64,000 nt of DNA from Verticillium longisporum. Lineage: Eukaryota; Ascomycota; Sordariomycetes; Glomerellales; Plectosphaerellaceae. Positions within the stretch are counted from its first letter, which is position 1, and each line of letters opens with the position of its first letter. Under the pieces are notes generated by a model, which searched no databases, was not told where the DNA came from, and worked only from the letters and a program-made list of their open reading frames with translations. The position numbers were made by a program, and so were the translations under genes. Location: positions 1,364,001 through 1,428,000 of the forward strand of contig JAETXT010000006.1 in the NCBI GenBank assembly GCA_019188255.1. Reading direction: 5' to 3'. Positions 1 to 10,765 of this stretch are shown one piece after another.

Positions 1-721
1 GATACTTTCTAAGACCTTACCATCCGATCATCGCCTATCTTTGTTCGTGGTATTGTGTGCCCTGGGGTGAGAGCTTTCTTCAGTAGAGAGTGCCGCATTA
101 TGCGGACATCTCCACGACTCACGTACCGTCTGATGAAACCCAGATACTGAGATGGTGGAAATTCCGGTGTGAGAAAGACGTACCGGTAGGGGTAAGGACT
201 TGTGACCAGGCAGCTCATGAGCCGCTTCTCGGTCAATGCAGTATCAATCCCCATGGCGGTTGGCATACAAACTAGTATCGATAGCTTGACAAAATGCCAC
301 TTGAGCTTCGTTCCTTAAGGCTCTTAGAGGACGGACGAGGGGGTATATTTATGGCAATTGATAGGGGCGCATCCGCCTGAGGGACGCGCCAGGTTTACGG
401 CCTCTGATTCGTCAGCCACTTTTTGTTAGTGCAGGCAGAATTCTGCCGACTACGGCAGGCTATAGGGGCGACTGTTGCAAAACCCCGAAATCACTCCAAA
501 AGTGCCAAATCGGGTTAGCAGCATCGTGGCTTGGTCCTGCAGTACATCGCTCTTTGTACCTCCGCTTGATTTTCCTGAATTTTGGGCATAGCACCGAATA
601 TGTTGTGATAGCCGCGAGTCCGCTGCGAACCAGCAGATTACATTTCAACCTCTTCAAAGAAAGGTGCAGCATCATGTGGAAGTCGGATTTGAAACCGCAC
701 TGCCCAGTTTCCCTTGTTTTC
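1..721. other. No supported gene
   Basis: Open frames here are short, lack plausible starts and overlap on opposite strands. I see no recognisable domain, repeat or RNA gene. The last part would be the 3' untranslated region of the minus-strand gene ending at 722. Confidence 0.5.
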
Positions 722-1551
722 CTAGTCCTCCTCCCCATCCTCCTCCTCTTCGTCCGGTTGATTGAGCTGCTGAACAAGGAGTCAGTACACGAACTTGCAT
801 CTGACGACCTGACCATGCTCACAATCCAGAGCCGAGCAGCGTCAGCGATTGTCTCCAGCGCTATAAGCTTGCTTTCCTCGAAGCTCCTCGAAGCTACTTC
901 GCCAAACGAAGCCAAGGCAGGAGCTGGTCGTGGAGTACCAGGAGAGACGGCACCACTGCCGCAAGCTCGTAATTGTTGTGCTGCTCGCTGCGCAGCAGCA
1001 CGCCAGGCCTCGTCCGGTTCGTCGTGCGCGCCGCTGAGCTGCCGGTTCAGGTCCCAAAAGGCACGCACGGCAGCAAGAGCCACATCAGGGACCTAGATAC
1101 GCAGCTTGGTTAGTGGCCTGCTACCTGATAGAACGCAGAAATGTCTTACCGGCCTGCATGTGTGGCCGTTCTTTGCGCAGTCCCAGCACGCAGCACCCGT
1201 ATCTGCGCCGTGGATGTCAGCGTACGAGGTGTATAGCCTCGGAAATTCAAACGTACTGTTTTGAGAGGCGCATTCATGGCCAGGAGCCTTGTTGGCGCGG
1301 GCGACGCACTGCCGGCATGGAAAGTCACGGACTGAGCCGCGGGGAGGAACCTTCTTCATCTGTTTCTTCTTGTACTCGGATGGGCAAGTCAGCATCCGTG
1401 GCTTCGCAAGAGGTCTTGCTGATCGTATGGTAATCCTGGCAGCGGGTTGACGGACGCTGGGTTGAATCAACCTTCTCCTCCTCTGCACCTCAGCGTTCCG
1501 GCCGAGAGAGCCGCCAGTCTCGCTAACGATATCGGGATTGACCGTGGGCAT
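722..1551 (-). CDS. Hypothetical Cys-rich protein with acidic C-terminus, 3 exons
   Basis: I read a three-exon gene of 239 residues: exons 1551-1150, 1092-823 and 769-722. Intron 1 (57 nt) starts GTAAGA, has CACTAAC before its acceptor and ends TAG. Intron 2 (53 nt) starts GTGAGC, has TACTGAC and ends CAG. Both are phase 0, and splicing joins three separate open frames. The N-terminal half is basic (an RRRR run near residue 23, KKK near 62). It then shows a Cys pattern: C-x2-C near residues 79-82, a His-Cys near 94-95, C-x2-C near 122-125 and a Cys near 132, a possible zinc site. The second exon is Ala-rich and helical; the third encodes only a short tail with EEEED. The function is unknown. 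The start is the first ATG of the frame; there is no ATG upstream in frame. Confidence 0.6.
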
Positions 1552-1839
1552 GACGCCGTTGTTGACTATGAGCTTTCCCACGGACGTGACGGTATGAGAG
1601 GGAAGGTGGAATGACGTTTGGAAGGGATCTAGGGTTCTGTAAGTACTGGTCCTACCCCTTGTTTGGTCGGCTTCCACCAATGATCAACGTGACGCTAAGC
1701 TTTTCCGGGCAAGTCACCGCTGCGGGCCAGTCGCAATACCGCTGCGGATTAGTGCGGATGCCCATCGTGCACCGCCCCCTTTTTCTGTTTTCAGAATTCA
1801 GAATTTCACCCACCCCCATTACGACTTCTCCCGCTCCAA

Positions 1840-2387
1840 AATTGCACGTCCTCCTAGCTCAATCGATAAACATCGTGACTATGTCACTCATCTTTACCTC
1901 AACGGTGTTTCGCGACGCAGGATTCAGTATAAACTTAGGAAGCATCATCATGTCACCGTCAATCTTAGCACAATCTCTCGCCGAATCGCAAGCTGGGATC
2001 TCCCACGCCAGCAAGCTCGTACCAAAGAAAGCCCAGAGCTGATAGAGGCTACCCGCGACCTGATATTCCGCGTTGGGCTCAGTGAAAAGCAGACATTGAG
2101 CGTTCTACAGCGACAGGGCTGGCCGATCACCAAAGAAGGTCTGAAGCGTATAAGGCTTCACCCAGACCGCCGCTGGGTACGTAGGATCAATAGCGACGAA
2201 GAACGTCTTGCGCTGCTGGAGAAGACAGAGCAAGTCATCATCGAAATGACACAACGATCTAATGCCATTTCCGGATATGGTAAAAGCCTTCTTCAGCCAT
2301 ATCTTCGTCAGCAAAAGCAGCTCTGGGTACCACGAGACCCTCTCTTTGCGATGTACAAGATCATGTTCCCAAATGAGGTCGATATCC
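1840..2387 (+). pseudogene. 5' part of DDE integrase-core protein gene, interrupted by a LINE
   Basis: From about 1863 one frame stays open to the LINE junction. The N-terminal part reads like a helix-turn-helix (motifs YLNGVSRRRIQYKL, STISRRIASWDLP), followed by the helical region typical of fungal integrase-core proteins (LFAMYKIMFPNEVDI). The frame resumes on the other side of the LINE at 4488 with the integrase core. I cannot place the start codon; the frame is open upstream without an obvious ATG. These genes derive from transposases/integrases and are common as repeats in fungal genomes. The copy is dead: besides the insertion it has an in-frame TAG in the downstream part. Confidence 0.75.
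2373..2387 (+). repeat. Target-site duplication, left copy (15 bp)
   Basis: ATGAGGTCGATATCC is found here and again exactly at 4488-4502. The copies bracket the LINE at 2388-4487, so the element inserted after a staggered cut and the host sequence was duplicated. Confidence 0.92.
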
Positions 2388-4487
2388 CCAGGGCTCCCCA
2401 GCGTCACCAATACTCTTCCTTCTATAGACGGAGCCGATCCATAAAATGGGACCCCCAGGTAACAGATTCGGATATGCCGACGACTGCGGCACCCTGTGCG
2501 TCGGCAAGACAATCAAAGACACTGCCAAAGCAGCCCAAAGCCTTCTAACTGCCACTCTCGCCTGGGGGCCCAGAACGGAGTAAAATTCGACCCAGACAAA
2601 ACAGAGATCATTCACTTCTCACGGGCGCACCGCGCGCCCCAGATAGCCATTAGCCATGGAGACAGAAATATCCTCCCTAGCACTACCCTCAGGTGGCTAG
2701 GTATTTGGCTTGACCTAAAACTCGGCTTTAAACAGCACGTCGAAATCAGGACGGCTAAGGCCCGTTCCGCGGCTGGCCACATCCGCGGCCTTAATAGGGT
2801 ATATAGGCGCGCCCCCTGCCGCGATGCGCAAAGCAGTTCACACAATCGTACTACCGAAGGCCCTATTCGGCACGGAAATCAGGTACCCGGGCCCAACACG
2901 ACCCGGCAAGCAAAGGGTTAACGGCACGTTCCCCGCGTCAGAAACGGCCTACAAGACACTATAGGGAAACTTCAAGTCGCCATCAACTCGGCCATCAGAG
3001 GGGCCCTCCCGGTGTGGAAGACGACCCCTATCGAGGCCATGCTCAGAGAGTCAAGTACCCCTCCAATCCAACTACTCCTGGACATGGCACGCACAAGGCA
3101 TGCCCTGAGACTCGGCACACTCGACAAAGGGCACCCCCTAGTACCTAGGATCCTTAACTATACAGCACGCAGAAACCGTGGAAACGCAGTCAGACCGACC
3201 ATTCTGACAGAGGCCGCTACCAGCGTGCCACTATTCCCAAGGCCGATTCTTTGCCCCCGCATACATGCGACCCCCTACGCAAGCTACTAAAGAGGAGGCT
3301 ACTAAGGCGTTTAACACTTGGACGGCACGGCTACCCCTGACGCACCTCCTCGTCTTCACAGATGGCTCACAGATAGGCCGTAAAACAGGATACGGGTACG
3401 CAGTATACCAAGGGCCTAGCCACGACTCTATACGCGCCGGCTGCCGCCCGCTACCCCATGCAGGAGTCTTCGACGCAGAAGCGGAGGGAGCAAGGGCAGG
3501 CCTCGTGGCCTGCCTCCAGAACTGCATACAGGAAGACACGTCTGCCATAACAGTCTGCCTAGACAACACCTCTGTCATCTGGTGCCTGAACGGCACCCCC
3601 GGTCACCTCACAAGAAGCTATCCTCGACTTCAGAGCCTACGTCAGGAAACACCATATCCCTATAGACTGCCGATGGTCCCCGGGGCATATGAACATCATG
3701 GGCAATGAAATGGCCGACCAGCTTGCGAAGAGGGGCGCCAGCAAAAGACCGCATTTTGATCCCCAGCCCACTTTCAGTCACGTCCGCAGGCTGCTCCGTA
3801 AGGAACACCGCCAAGCCTACGAACAGTGGTGGCTTCATAACATGCCTACAGGATATGCCGGCCTCAAACTTGAAGCGCCCCTTAAACCCACTGCCGAAAT
3901 AGAGACACTCACGAGGAGGGAACTCCACTGGGTCATCGCCGCAAGGACTGGCCACGGCGACTTCGAGAAGTACCATAGACGCTTCAACCACGAAGACGCC
4001 AAGATGACCTGCTCATGCGGTGCCTACAAGACACCAGCACACCCTCTGTTCTGCAGGAAGGCTAATAAAAACCCCCTTGGTTGGGACACAACCAATACGT
4101 CGACGCAATGTTAGGCCTAGGCTGGCCCAGCTTCGTCAAACAGATCAACCATTCCTCCTTCTTCGACACGACCTGTACTAGATACCGAGAACGAGAACTA
4201 CCTACACAGGGACACCACACCAGCGAAGCGGAACCCTACCCAACGTCGACCTCTAAGCCCCGAAGCACCGTCTAGCACGGCCTTAGGATTCACCTAGACC
4301 CCGTCAGAGCGACCCCAAGAGACCTGTTCTCTAGAGCCGTTTGTAGCTCACTGAGACCTCATCCCCACTACAAGATCATCTCGCCCCTCCCTCTCAATCT
4401 AAGAACTGCGTGGGCAGCCGGTGCGAGCGCCTTTTGCCTTATATAGGATCCCCCGGCGTTAAATAATATTACATTACATTACATTAC
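2388..4487 (+). mobile_element. 5'-truncated non-LTR retrotransposon (LINE, with RNase H)
   Basis: The element begins inside the reverse transcriptase. The catalytic motif FGYADDC lies near 2474-2494, followed by the post-RT region (KFDPDKTEIIHFS, LRWLGIWLDLKLGFKQHV). An RNase H domain follows at about 3349-3720, with FTDGS, a DAEAEG glutamate, CLDNTS and WSPGHMNIMGNEMAD giving the D-E-D-D/H set. A Cys/His knuckle comes near the end (CSCGAYK...H...FC, about 4012-4052). The 3' end is a (TTACA)4 tail at 4469-4488. Endonuclease, ORF1 and most of the RT are missing, as expected from incomplete reverse transcription. There are several frameshifts (for example one base short in the G run at 2564-2568) and an in-frame stop, so it is inactive. 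Confidence 0.9.
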
Positions 4488-4502
4488 ATGAGGTCGATAT
4501 CC
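4488..4502 (+). repeat. Target-site duplication, right copy (15 bp)
   Basis: Second copy of ATGAGGTCGATATCC, directly after the (TTACA)4 tail. Joining across it restores the integrase frame without any base change. Confidence 0.92.
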
Positions 4503-4815
4503 GGAAAAGGATTTTTCGGCGGAAGAAGGGACAGTTCCTTGTGCCAGGGCCAAATTATCAATGGTGCATTGACGGCCATGACAAGCTCAAGGCGTATAGT
4601 TTCGAGATATACGCCGCAATCGACGCTTACTCACGCAACATCATCTAGTTCTATGTCGGTCATTCTGCTTCAACTACTTTGAGCGTCCTAAAGCAGTATT
4701 TAACCCCGTGTAACGCCTATGGCTTCCGGCCATGGTATCTGCAGGCAGACAAAGGCAGCGAAACGCCACTGATCGCAGCAGCCCATTGGAACTTTGCTAT
4801 GGCCGCAGATGGGCG
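4488..4815 (+). pseudogene. 3' part of DDE integrase-core protein gene (integrase core)
   Basis: In frame with the 5' part once the LINE is removed. It carries the integrase core: NYQWCIDGHDKLKAY with the first catalytic Asp, AAIDAYSRNII, then FYVGHSASTTLSVLKQYL and WYLQADKGSETPLIA with a second Asp. A TAG interrupts the frame at about 4648-4650, where relatives have Trp (TGG to TAG, a G-to-A change). The reading ends near 4810; the remaining C-terminal half of the core, including the expected Glu, is absent. It abuts a fragment of a different gene on the other strand. Confidence 0.8.
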
Positions 4816-4855
4816 TGTGGAGTAGAATAGACAGGTTTTCCAGCAAGGGAAGCGC

Positions 4856-5041
4856 CTAAAGGACTCGTACAAGGCAGCCCCAAGTACGAAGAATATCATA
4901 GTGCCGCCCCCTCCAGCATACCTGCACGTAGACCCGAGCGCCATACTTCTTGCTTATCTTGTGAAATTGCGCGGCGCCTCTCTTGCAGGATTTGTCGAAG
5001 TTCTCCTTGGTTCGATCGCGTTGCTTGGGCAGACTAGCCAT
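4856..5041 (-). pseudogene. Truncated MADS-like small fungal protein
   Basis: A 61-codon frame starts at ATG 5041 with KQRDRTKENFDKSCKRGA, then HKISKKYGARVYVQVCWRG. This resembles a common fungal family with a basic, SRF/MADS-like helix (KR.R...F..R...G), in which similarity normally runs on for 50-100 further residues. Here homology stops near residue 50, at the junction with the integrase remnant on the opposite strand, so it is probably a broken copy. The family assignment is from memory of the motif and is tentative. Confidence 0.45.
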
Positions 5042-5299
5042 GGTGATGGTTGTGGATGGGAGAATGACTGTGGAAGGAAATAAGGGTGGATGCCACGGAT
5101 TTAAGGGCGCCCTAGATGGCCCGAAACTGGGCCTAGCCGGTTCGTTCAGCACCAGAAATAGGCCGACTTCCAGGTCGAAACGGGACATTAGGGAGACTGT
5201 GCCCTGCTTCGCTGTAGTACCTAGGACCCACCATACGCCAGTGCACGGGGCAATGGTCCCTAGGAAGCTCCCATCCACTTAGGTAGTCTGAATGACGAG

Positions 5300-5930
5300 T
5301 CGAGGCACATTGCAGCATCTCGTCAAAGATGGAAAAGAACTGTTCTATTGGCGCGATCCCTTGCCAGCAAGATTTCTGGTCAGCCCACTTCCGGTTGCCA
5401 GGCCCAAATTGTCCCTGATCCGAAATCGTCCCCTGCTGGCGCGAATCCTTACCACCGTGGTTTCCAGCCGGCGCAGCTTGTTCTGGCCACCAAAGACGGT
5501 GGTCGCGATTGGCCGCCATCACGGCCCCCAGCCAGCACAACTCCTGGCCAGCACAGCTTCCAGCCAGCGTAACGTCAGGCTACCAAAGGACGATATCCGA
5601 AATCGTCCTTGGTGGCACGAATTCTGGCCAACACGATCCCTCGCCACCACAGTTTCTGGCCAGCGCAGCTTCCAGCCAGCACAGCTTCCGGCCACCAAGG
5701 CGGATATCCCGAAATCGTCCCTTGGTGGCACGAATTCTGGCCAACACGATCCCTCGCCACACAGTTTCTGGCCAGCGCAGCTTCCAGCCAGCACAGCTTC
5801 CGGCCACCAAGGCGGATATCCACGGATTCCGGCCAGCACAGCGTCCCGACGATATGCAAAACCGTCCTCTCGTAGCACGAATCCTGTCTAGCGCAGTCTC
5901 TTGCCGCCAAGGATAATGGCCGGACTCGTC
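5300..5930. repeat. Degenerate GC-rich tandem repeat array
   Basis: The stretch is built from variants of CCAGCCAGCACAGCTTCC and GGTGGCACGAATTCTGGCC. The clearest unit is about 112 bp: copy A at about 5598-5709 and copy B at about 5710-5821 are nearly identical (copy B lacks two or three bases). Looser copies extend to both sides. All six frames are open over long stretches because of composition, which gives false open frames; I do not think it is coding. Confidence 0.75.
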
Positions 5931-6054
5931 TTTCTAGGCACCCGGCGCCTATAAAGGGCAGACCCGTCTCGGTTCAATTTGTGCGATGTCCTTCTAAACG
6001 CGACGGCGCCGGTAGCCAGAAGATGGCGTAGCCTACGCCTTGTTATCGTCATGT

Positions 6055-8465
6055 TCATTGCACAGTCAGTCCATGTGCTGCACAACCTATTGACTCCTGA
6101 TCCGCTGCGGGACCTGACCTTGGTGATGGGACCGCGCAGTTCAGAGAGTCCTTGGTCGCGGCTGAGCGAGCATTTCGGGTAGCATTGTCTCCAACCTTCA
6201 CTCGATATGCCAGCCCCGAGACGCACTCTACCACGGATCGCAACTCCATCGCGAAGGGATCGCTTCCGTTCGTCTTCACTGCCTTTCGCTTCCTCTTGCG
6301 AGGCTGGCCATTCAGGCTGATCGGGCCGAGAGGTTGACGGTTGCGAAGCTCCGCCCGCTCGAAATCTACGATCATGATCTGGCTACTGCCTGCATCATAT
6401 AAAACGTTGCGAGGTTTTCCGTCGCGATGGAGAACTTTCAACTTGTGTATCTCCGTAAAGGCTGCAGTGACCGCGTCGACGACTGCTTGTCTGCCGGTTT
6501 GGTCGCAGCACTCGAACACAGGTCGCCCGGCCCAACTGAGGAACAGGAAGTGCTCAAAAACACCACTGTCATAGTAATACGGGAGGATCAGCTCTATCCT
6601 GCCGAGGCATACCGGGACGTGCTTTCCCTGGATGGCCCTGACTCGATCATACATGTCGTTCTCGTGCCGCAGCAAGACAAGATCGAGACCCTCCACGCCT
6701 TTGGCAACGAGCGTGTAGCCGTGGGACGAAAGTCGCACCTTGAAGAGCGACCCGACTGACCCCGACATGTAGAGGGGAATGCAGTCCGCATCGGGGCCAC
6801 GGTCTTTGGCCAGCTGAGCACGGATGAGACGAAGAAACTCTAGTCGGCTGATATGTTGGGATCCGTGATCCCCAAAATTGGGGCAGCTCTCGTCCATCGG
6901 GCCATCGGACGCTAATCCCAGCAGGCATCGTTGGGTGCAGAACGGTCGGTCCTGTATTTTCTGTTGCGTCATTTGGCCGTGCTGCCGGTTTCCTCCGCTG
7001 GGTTGCTTTCGTTTACTGCCCGAGTCTGCCCCTGCGGACAACATGGTCGCCTTATCCTTGGAACGGCTCGGTCGCTTCGGAGTGGGGGAAGGAGGAGCTT
7101 CTTCGTCATCGTCATCGCCTCGACCGTCGATGAGTTCATCCGGTGGCTGGCAACGAGAACGGGTTTGAATGGGCGACCGCTTGAAGCCACGCCACCGCTG
7201 GGGTTTGTAAGGAGACGCGCGAGGCCCCTTGTCCTTGCGCACCGTTTCGGGGATATTCCTCAGCACATCGTCGTACTCCACCGCCCAGGTATCTAGGCCG
7301 GCGGCCGCGTCGTGCCAGGACAGAGGGGGCGGTGTCGCGCAGAGGGCCCGGAGAATGAAGGCGAAGACCTGCGCAGCGGCCGTGCGGTGGAGCCTATTCT
7401 CGTCGTCATCCAGGACGTCCACGTTCGGCACACATACGGAGTAGTAGACAATCGTGGGATCGTCCGGAATGTAGAGGAAGATGAACGTCTCCCCGTGCAT
7501 ACGTATCCGTACTGAATGCCCTTGCCGATCATGTAGGAGAAGAGCTGAGTGATGACGGCGGCGGCGAGCGACCTCGATGCAAACGAGAAGCCCTCGCCGT
7601 CCTTGTTGATCACGTCTCGTGCCGGCTGGATCTCCGACTCCAGGCCCGTCACAACCTCGTCGGTGCTCAGCTTGTGCGGTGCCTTGTACTCGATCGCGAG
7701 GGCGGGGATGTTTCGACCGTCCGAAGTCCTGTATATGCAGAATTGGTCCGCCCGGTTGCCTTTTCCCCTCGCCCTACGACGGGGCTTAGGAGCCGGCGGT
7801 CTCGGGGCCGAAGCTGCGGCAGCAGCGTGACCTTCGCCAATGGACATGTGCTCCATAGGCGCAGAGATGGGGTCGTCGGTCCGCCCAAGATTCGTATGGC
7901 TCTCGAAGGTCACGGTTCCCTGGAGACTGAGAGCGGTTCGCAGTCGGGGATCCCTGTATGCCTCGTCAACCAGTTTCTGAACAGCATTTTCGACAACATC
8001 ACGTTCAAAGTCCCGGAGCCCAATCTCACTGCTAATGGGCTTGAGCAAGGACCTGACGTATTCCAGCTGATGACGGGATGGGAATGCGGAGTGGGAGGCG
8101 AACGACTGGCCGGCAGAGAGTTGATCCCAGGTCTCCTCTTGTTTCGTCGCGAAGTCGTCCCAGGGGATGATTCGGCTAGGGAAAATCCGACCGGTGGGGT
8201 TCGTGGTGTCGCCTTGAGTGGTCAATGAACGGTCGGTCACCACCTGAATCGCATGATTGAGCGAGTGACAAGCCTCCAGATACTTCTCAAGTGCCAGCGG
8301 TCTCGCAAGCTCTTCAGCCTCTTCGCGTCGCCGTTGCTCTTCTTCGCGTCGCCGTTGCTCCTCCAAAATACGACCCTCGGCTTCTTCGCGTCGCCGTTGC
8401 TCTTCTTCGCGTCGGCGTTGTTCTTCCCGAAGTTGCTGTCGCAGACTTGCTAGTTCTTCTTCCAT
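6055..8465 (-). CDS. FunK1-like protein kinase with N-terminal coiled coil and possible nuclease-like domain (one frameshift)
   Basis: Read with one 1-nt correction this is a single-exon gene of about 803 residues starting at ATG 8465. Residues 1-50 are an E/R-rich coiled coil (REEEQRRREEAE repeats). Around 240-270 comes DQFCIYRTSDGRNIPALAIEYKAPHKL, whose E-x-K after a buried strand resembles the core of PD-(D/E)xK nuclease folds; this is a suggestion only. A low-complexity acidic linker follows (DGRGDDDDEEAPP). The C-terminal third is a kinase-like domain: a catalytic loop VLHRDGKPRNVLYD and IVDFERAE in place of DFG, as in fungal FunK1-type kinases. A Cys motif (FCTQRCLLGL) precedes the kinase. 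The frame breaks at the C run 7491-7494 (four bases where five would keep the frame). It lies in the accessory half with no operon partner. Confidence 0.75.
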
Positions 8466-9175
8466 AATAAATGTTGATGGAGGTGCAGGAGAGCATTGGT
8501 AGATGTGAATGAAAGCCTGGCCAGAGAATTAGACAGGATTGTTTTGAATTGCTTTGGCAAGGGACGTACGTGATGTTGAAACTTTTGATTGGGCGGCAAG
8601 GTCATCAAGGTGAGTTGATGACATAAGCCAATGGGCCTCGACGCGACTCTGACGCGCTTGGACGTCAATTGTCGTATCAATTGCGGATTGCGGAGTGCAC
8701 CACTGGCCGCGCCCTGGGATGGTTATAGCGCCCTGAGCCCCACTAGTATCGACGCGTCCGTACGCGTTGAGGCCTGGTGGTACCTGTGCGGGATCCCAGT
8801 GTCTCCGAGGACACGACCGATCACCATGTGCACGAGCCCGCGACGGCATTGAGGCGAGTGATATTTGCACACGCTGCCCATGCCCTGCCGTTCCTCGCTG
8901 CGCCGATGTCGCCAGGGGAGAGCGTGACCCAAACCGCCTTCGGAGCGCCTTTGGCATGCCCACAGCTGTGAGGGCCAACTTTCGGGCCACCAGAAGACTG
9001 GCTAGCTCTCAGGGTCGGCTAGGGTCCACTACATGTAGCTTACCTGTCACGGCTTCTCCCACCACACGTGACCGTCCTGATAGCGAATCGACAAGGCGTT
9101 CTGGAATTCCAGTGGCGGGCTTGCTTGTGTTGAGGCCATCTACCCATTTCCATCGCCCCGTCTCAGACCCCAAAC
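8466..9175. other. Upstream region of the kinase gene; no supported gene
   Basis: This is presumably the promoter of the minus-strand kinase. Open frames on both strands show no protein-like composition. Confidence 0.4.
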
Positions 9176-9657
9176 ATGCCCACAACCCATGACAAACAAA
9201 CTGGCGACGGCGTCACTGGCTCTGTGAAGGAGACCCGGAAGACGGCCAGGGAAGTTGGACGACCTGCTGGCACACAGGGCGACGCAGCGAAGCCCGGCAC
9301 CAAGCCAGCCGTCAGCCGTTGCCCCTTGCCAATCTGTCCCCTCTATCGGTAAGACAGACGTTTGTCTCTTCTTGGCAAGCCGGCGTTACTAACGAGACGA
9401 AGGGAAACCGGCATAGATTGCCCCGACTTGGCTTGCATGCTCTGCTGGATCAAGCGTCCGTCGGAGGCATCACGAGCTCGGGAGGCGACTCCGTAGGTGC
9501 TGTCGGCCACGTAAAGGCGACCATCCCAGCGGCATCCTCTTCCCTTCCCACGCGTTGTTCATCCTCCCCGGGACCGCACTGCCGCACCGCCAACACCAAA
9601 CACCAACGATTACCCCGACTTGGACGACTCCCTATCACCCGGAGATCAGGTTTTTGA
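9176..9657 (+). CDS. Possible small spliced gene, unrecognised
   Basis: ATG 9176 opens a hydrophilic peptide (MPTTHDKQTGDGVTGSVKET...). The frame would stop at a TAA that coincides with a good donor (GTAAGA at 9349). An intron 9349-9416 with TTACTAAC and a TAG acceptor would join it, in frame, to a second open stretch ending at 9657. The second exon is Ser/Pro/Arg-rich and not convincing. No homology is recognised. Splice signals are the only real support, so this is a weak call. Confidence 0.25.
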
Positions 9658-10008
9658 TAAGCGCCCTGTCACATACAGTACTAGATTCGCTGACCCCTCT
9701 AGCACTGAACCAAAGCGGTATGCGCACCCTTGCCCCCGCACATCATGTCCATCATCACCGAATCCTTCACCTCAAGCCTCTGGCTTCCCACGCTCGCCTG
9801 TCCCTCAAAAACCTGCTTGTCCCCGTTGAATCGAACCTCGATTGGTAGCCAATCAGCATTCGCGCGAATCTCGACGGACATGGCGGTAGCGCAACACAAT
9901 AGGTACTCCCCGTCCACTTCATCACGCATCCCCCTCAGCGCCTCCGACCCAGCAGTATCCGCCGCGACCACGCTTCTAGGTGTATAGACATCTTTCCGGT
10001 GTGTCGTC

Positions 10009-10677
10009 CTACTGCACAAAGGCCCGTGTTGCCGAGATGTTGACGATGCTGCTGTCCTTGCGCCTCTTGGCCCTGGGCCTTGCCGAGGTCGTCCGATGCC
10101 GCGTCTTCGATGTGCTCGGAGCCTGGCAAGCAGAGTGAACATGTTGCTGGGCTTCCAGGTGCGCAACGCGGTCGCGGAGAGCGCCGAGCTCGACGACAAT
10201 GTCCCTCAAGCTGGTGCAAGTGCCATCTGGAAAGCCAGAGGCATTGCTCTCATCTTGATCGAGGTCGACGGATTCCGTCCTTGAAGCCTCATCGTCATGT
10301 GGATCCCAATCGCCGCCAGCGGCGTCGTCATGAGGTGCGATATCGGTGGCAATGCCCTCATCCTCCGTTTCTAAAGCACCCTCTTCCTCGGGAGGGAGGC
10401 CGCCGGTGACACCACTCTGAGACCGGGCGTCTCTGCCGACCCCGTCAACCGTGGTTTCGTCGTTGGCGTCCGCAGCTTCTTCGAACCTGGCCTCAGTGTA
10501 CTCGACGTTGGCCATCACGTCGACTTCAACATCCTCGAAGTCGCATTCGTCATTGCTGTCGTCGCCGTCATTGCCGTCGTCGCCGTCATTGCTGTCGTCG
10601 TCGCTAATGCAGATAACTTCGTGGTCATGGACGACAACGTCTGGAGACTTCGCCCGGAAGTGCTTGAGGATTGCCAT
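10009..10677 (-). CDS. Acidic hypothetical protein with basic C-terminus
   Basis: A single-exon frame of 222 residues from ATG 10677. Residues 25-60 are an Asp/Asn/Gly-rich repeat (DDDSNDGDDGNDGDDSND) encoded by a GAC-rich microsatellite at about 10545-10610. The middle is Asp/Glu-rich. A short helical stretch (LRDIVVELGALRDRVAHLEAQQ) could form a coiled coil. The C-terminus is basic with a likely nuclear signal (RPRAKRRKDSS). The layout recalls the protein at 27759-28391, also acidic first and basic last. A TATA-like TATTTAAA lies about 80 nt upstream. The function is unknown; a further exon to the left (down to about 9700) is possible but I could not find a convincing splice pair. Confidence 0.5.
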   Translation of the reverse strand: MAILKHFRAKSPDVVVHDHEVICISDDDSNDGDDGNDGDDSNDECDFEDVEVDVMANVEYTEARFEEAADANDETTVDGVGRDARSQSGVTGGLPPEEEGALETEDEGIATDIAPHDDAAGGDWDPHDDEASRTESVDLDQDESNASGFPDGTCTSLRDIVVELGALRDRVAHLEAQQHVHSACQAPSTSKTRHRTTSARPRAKRRKDSSIVNISATRAFVQ

Positions 10678-10757
10678 CGTTGCTGTGCGTTTTGGTAAGA
10701 GGAGGAGGCAATGAGAAGGGGGAGAGATTTGGTGACAGGGAGGAGGCGATGGCAGTC

Positions 10758-10765
10758 TTTAAATA
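10758..10765 (-). promoter_or_regulatory. TATA-like element of the acidic protein gene
   Basis: TATTTAAA on the minus strand, about 80 nt upstream of ATG 10677. Position and sequence fit a core promoter. Confidence 0.4.

Noticed and set aside
5598..5821. CRISPR-like array
   Set aside because: The repeats are adjacent without unique spacers and the DNA is clearly fungal nuclear; it is a minisatellite.
5292..5916. Overlapping open frames in all directions that look like Ser/Gln/His-rich or Cys/Trp-rich proteins
   Set aside because: They arise from the tandem repeat; none has a family match or splice support.
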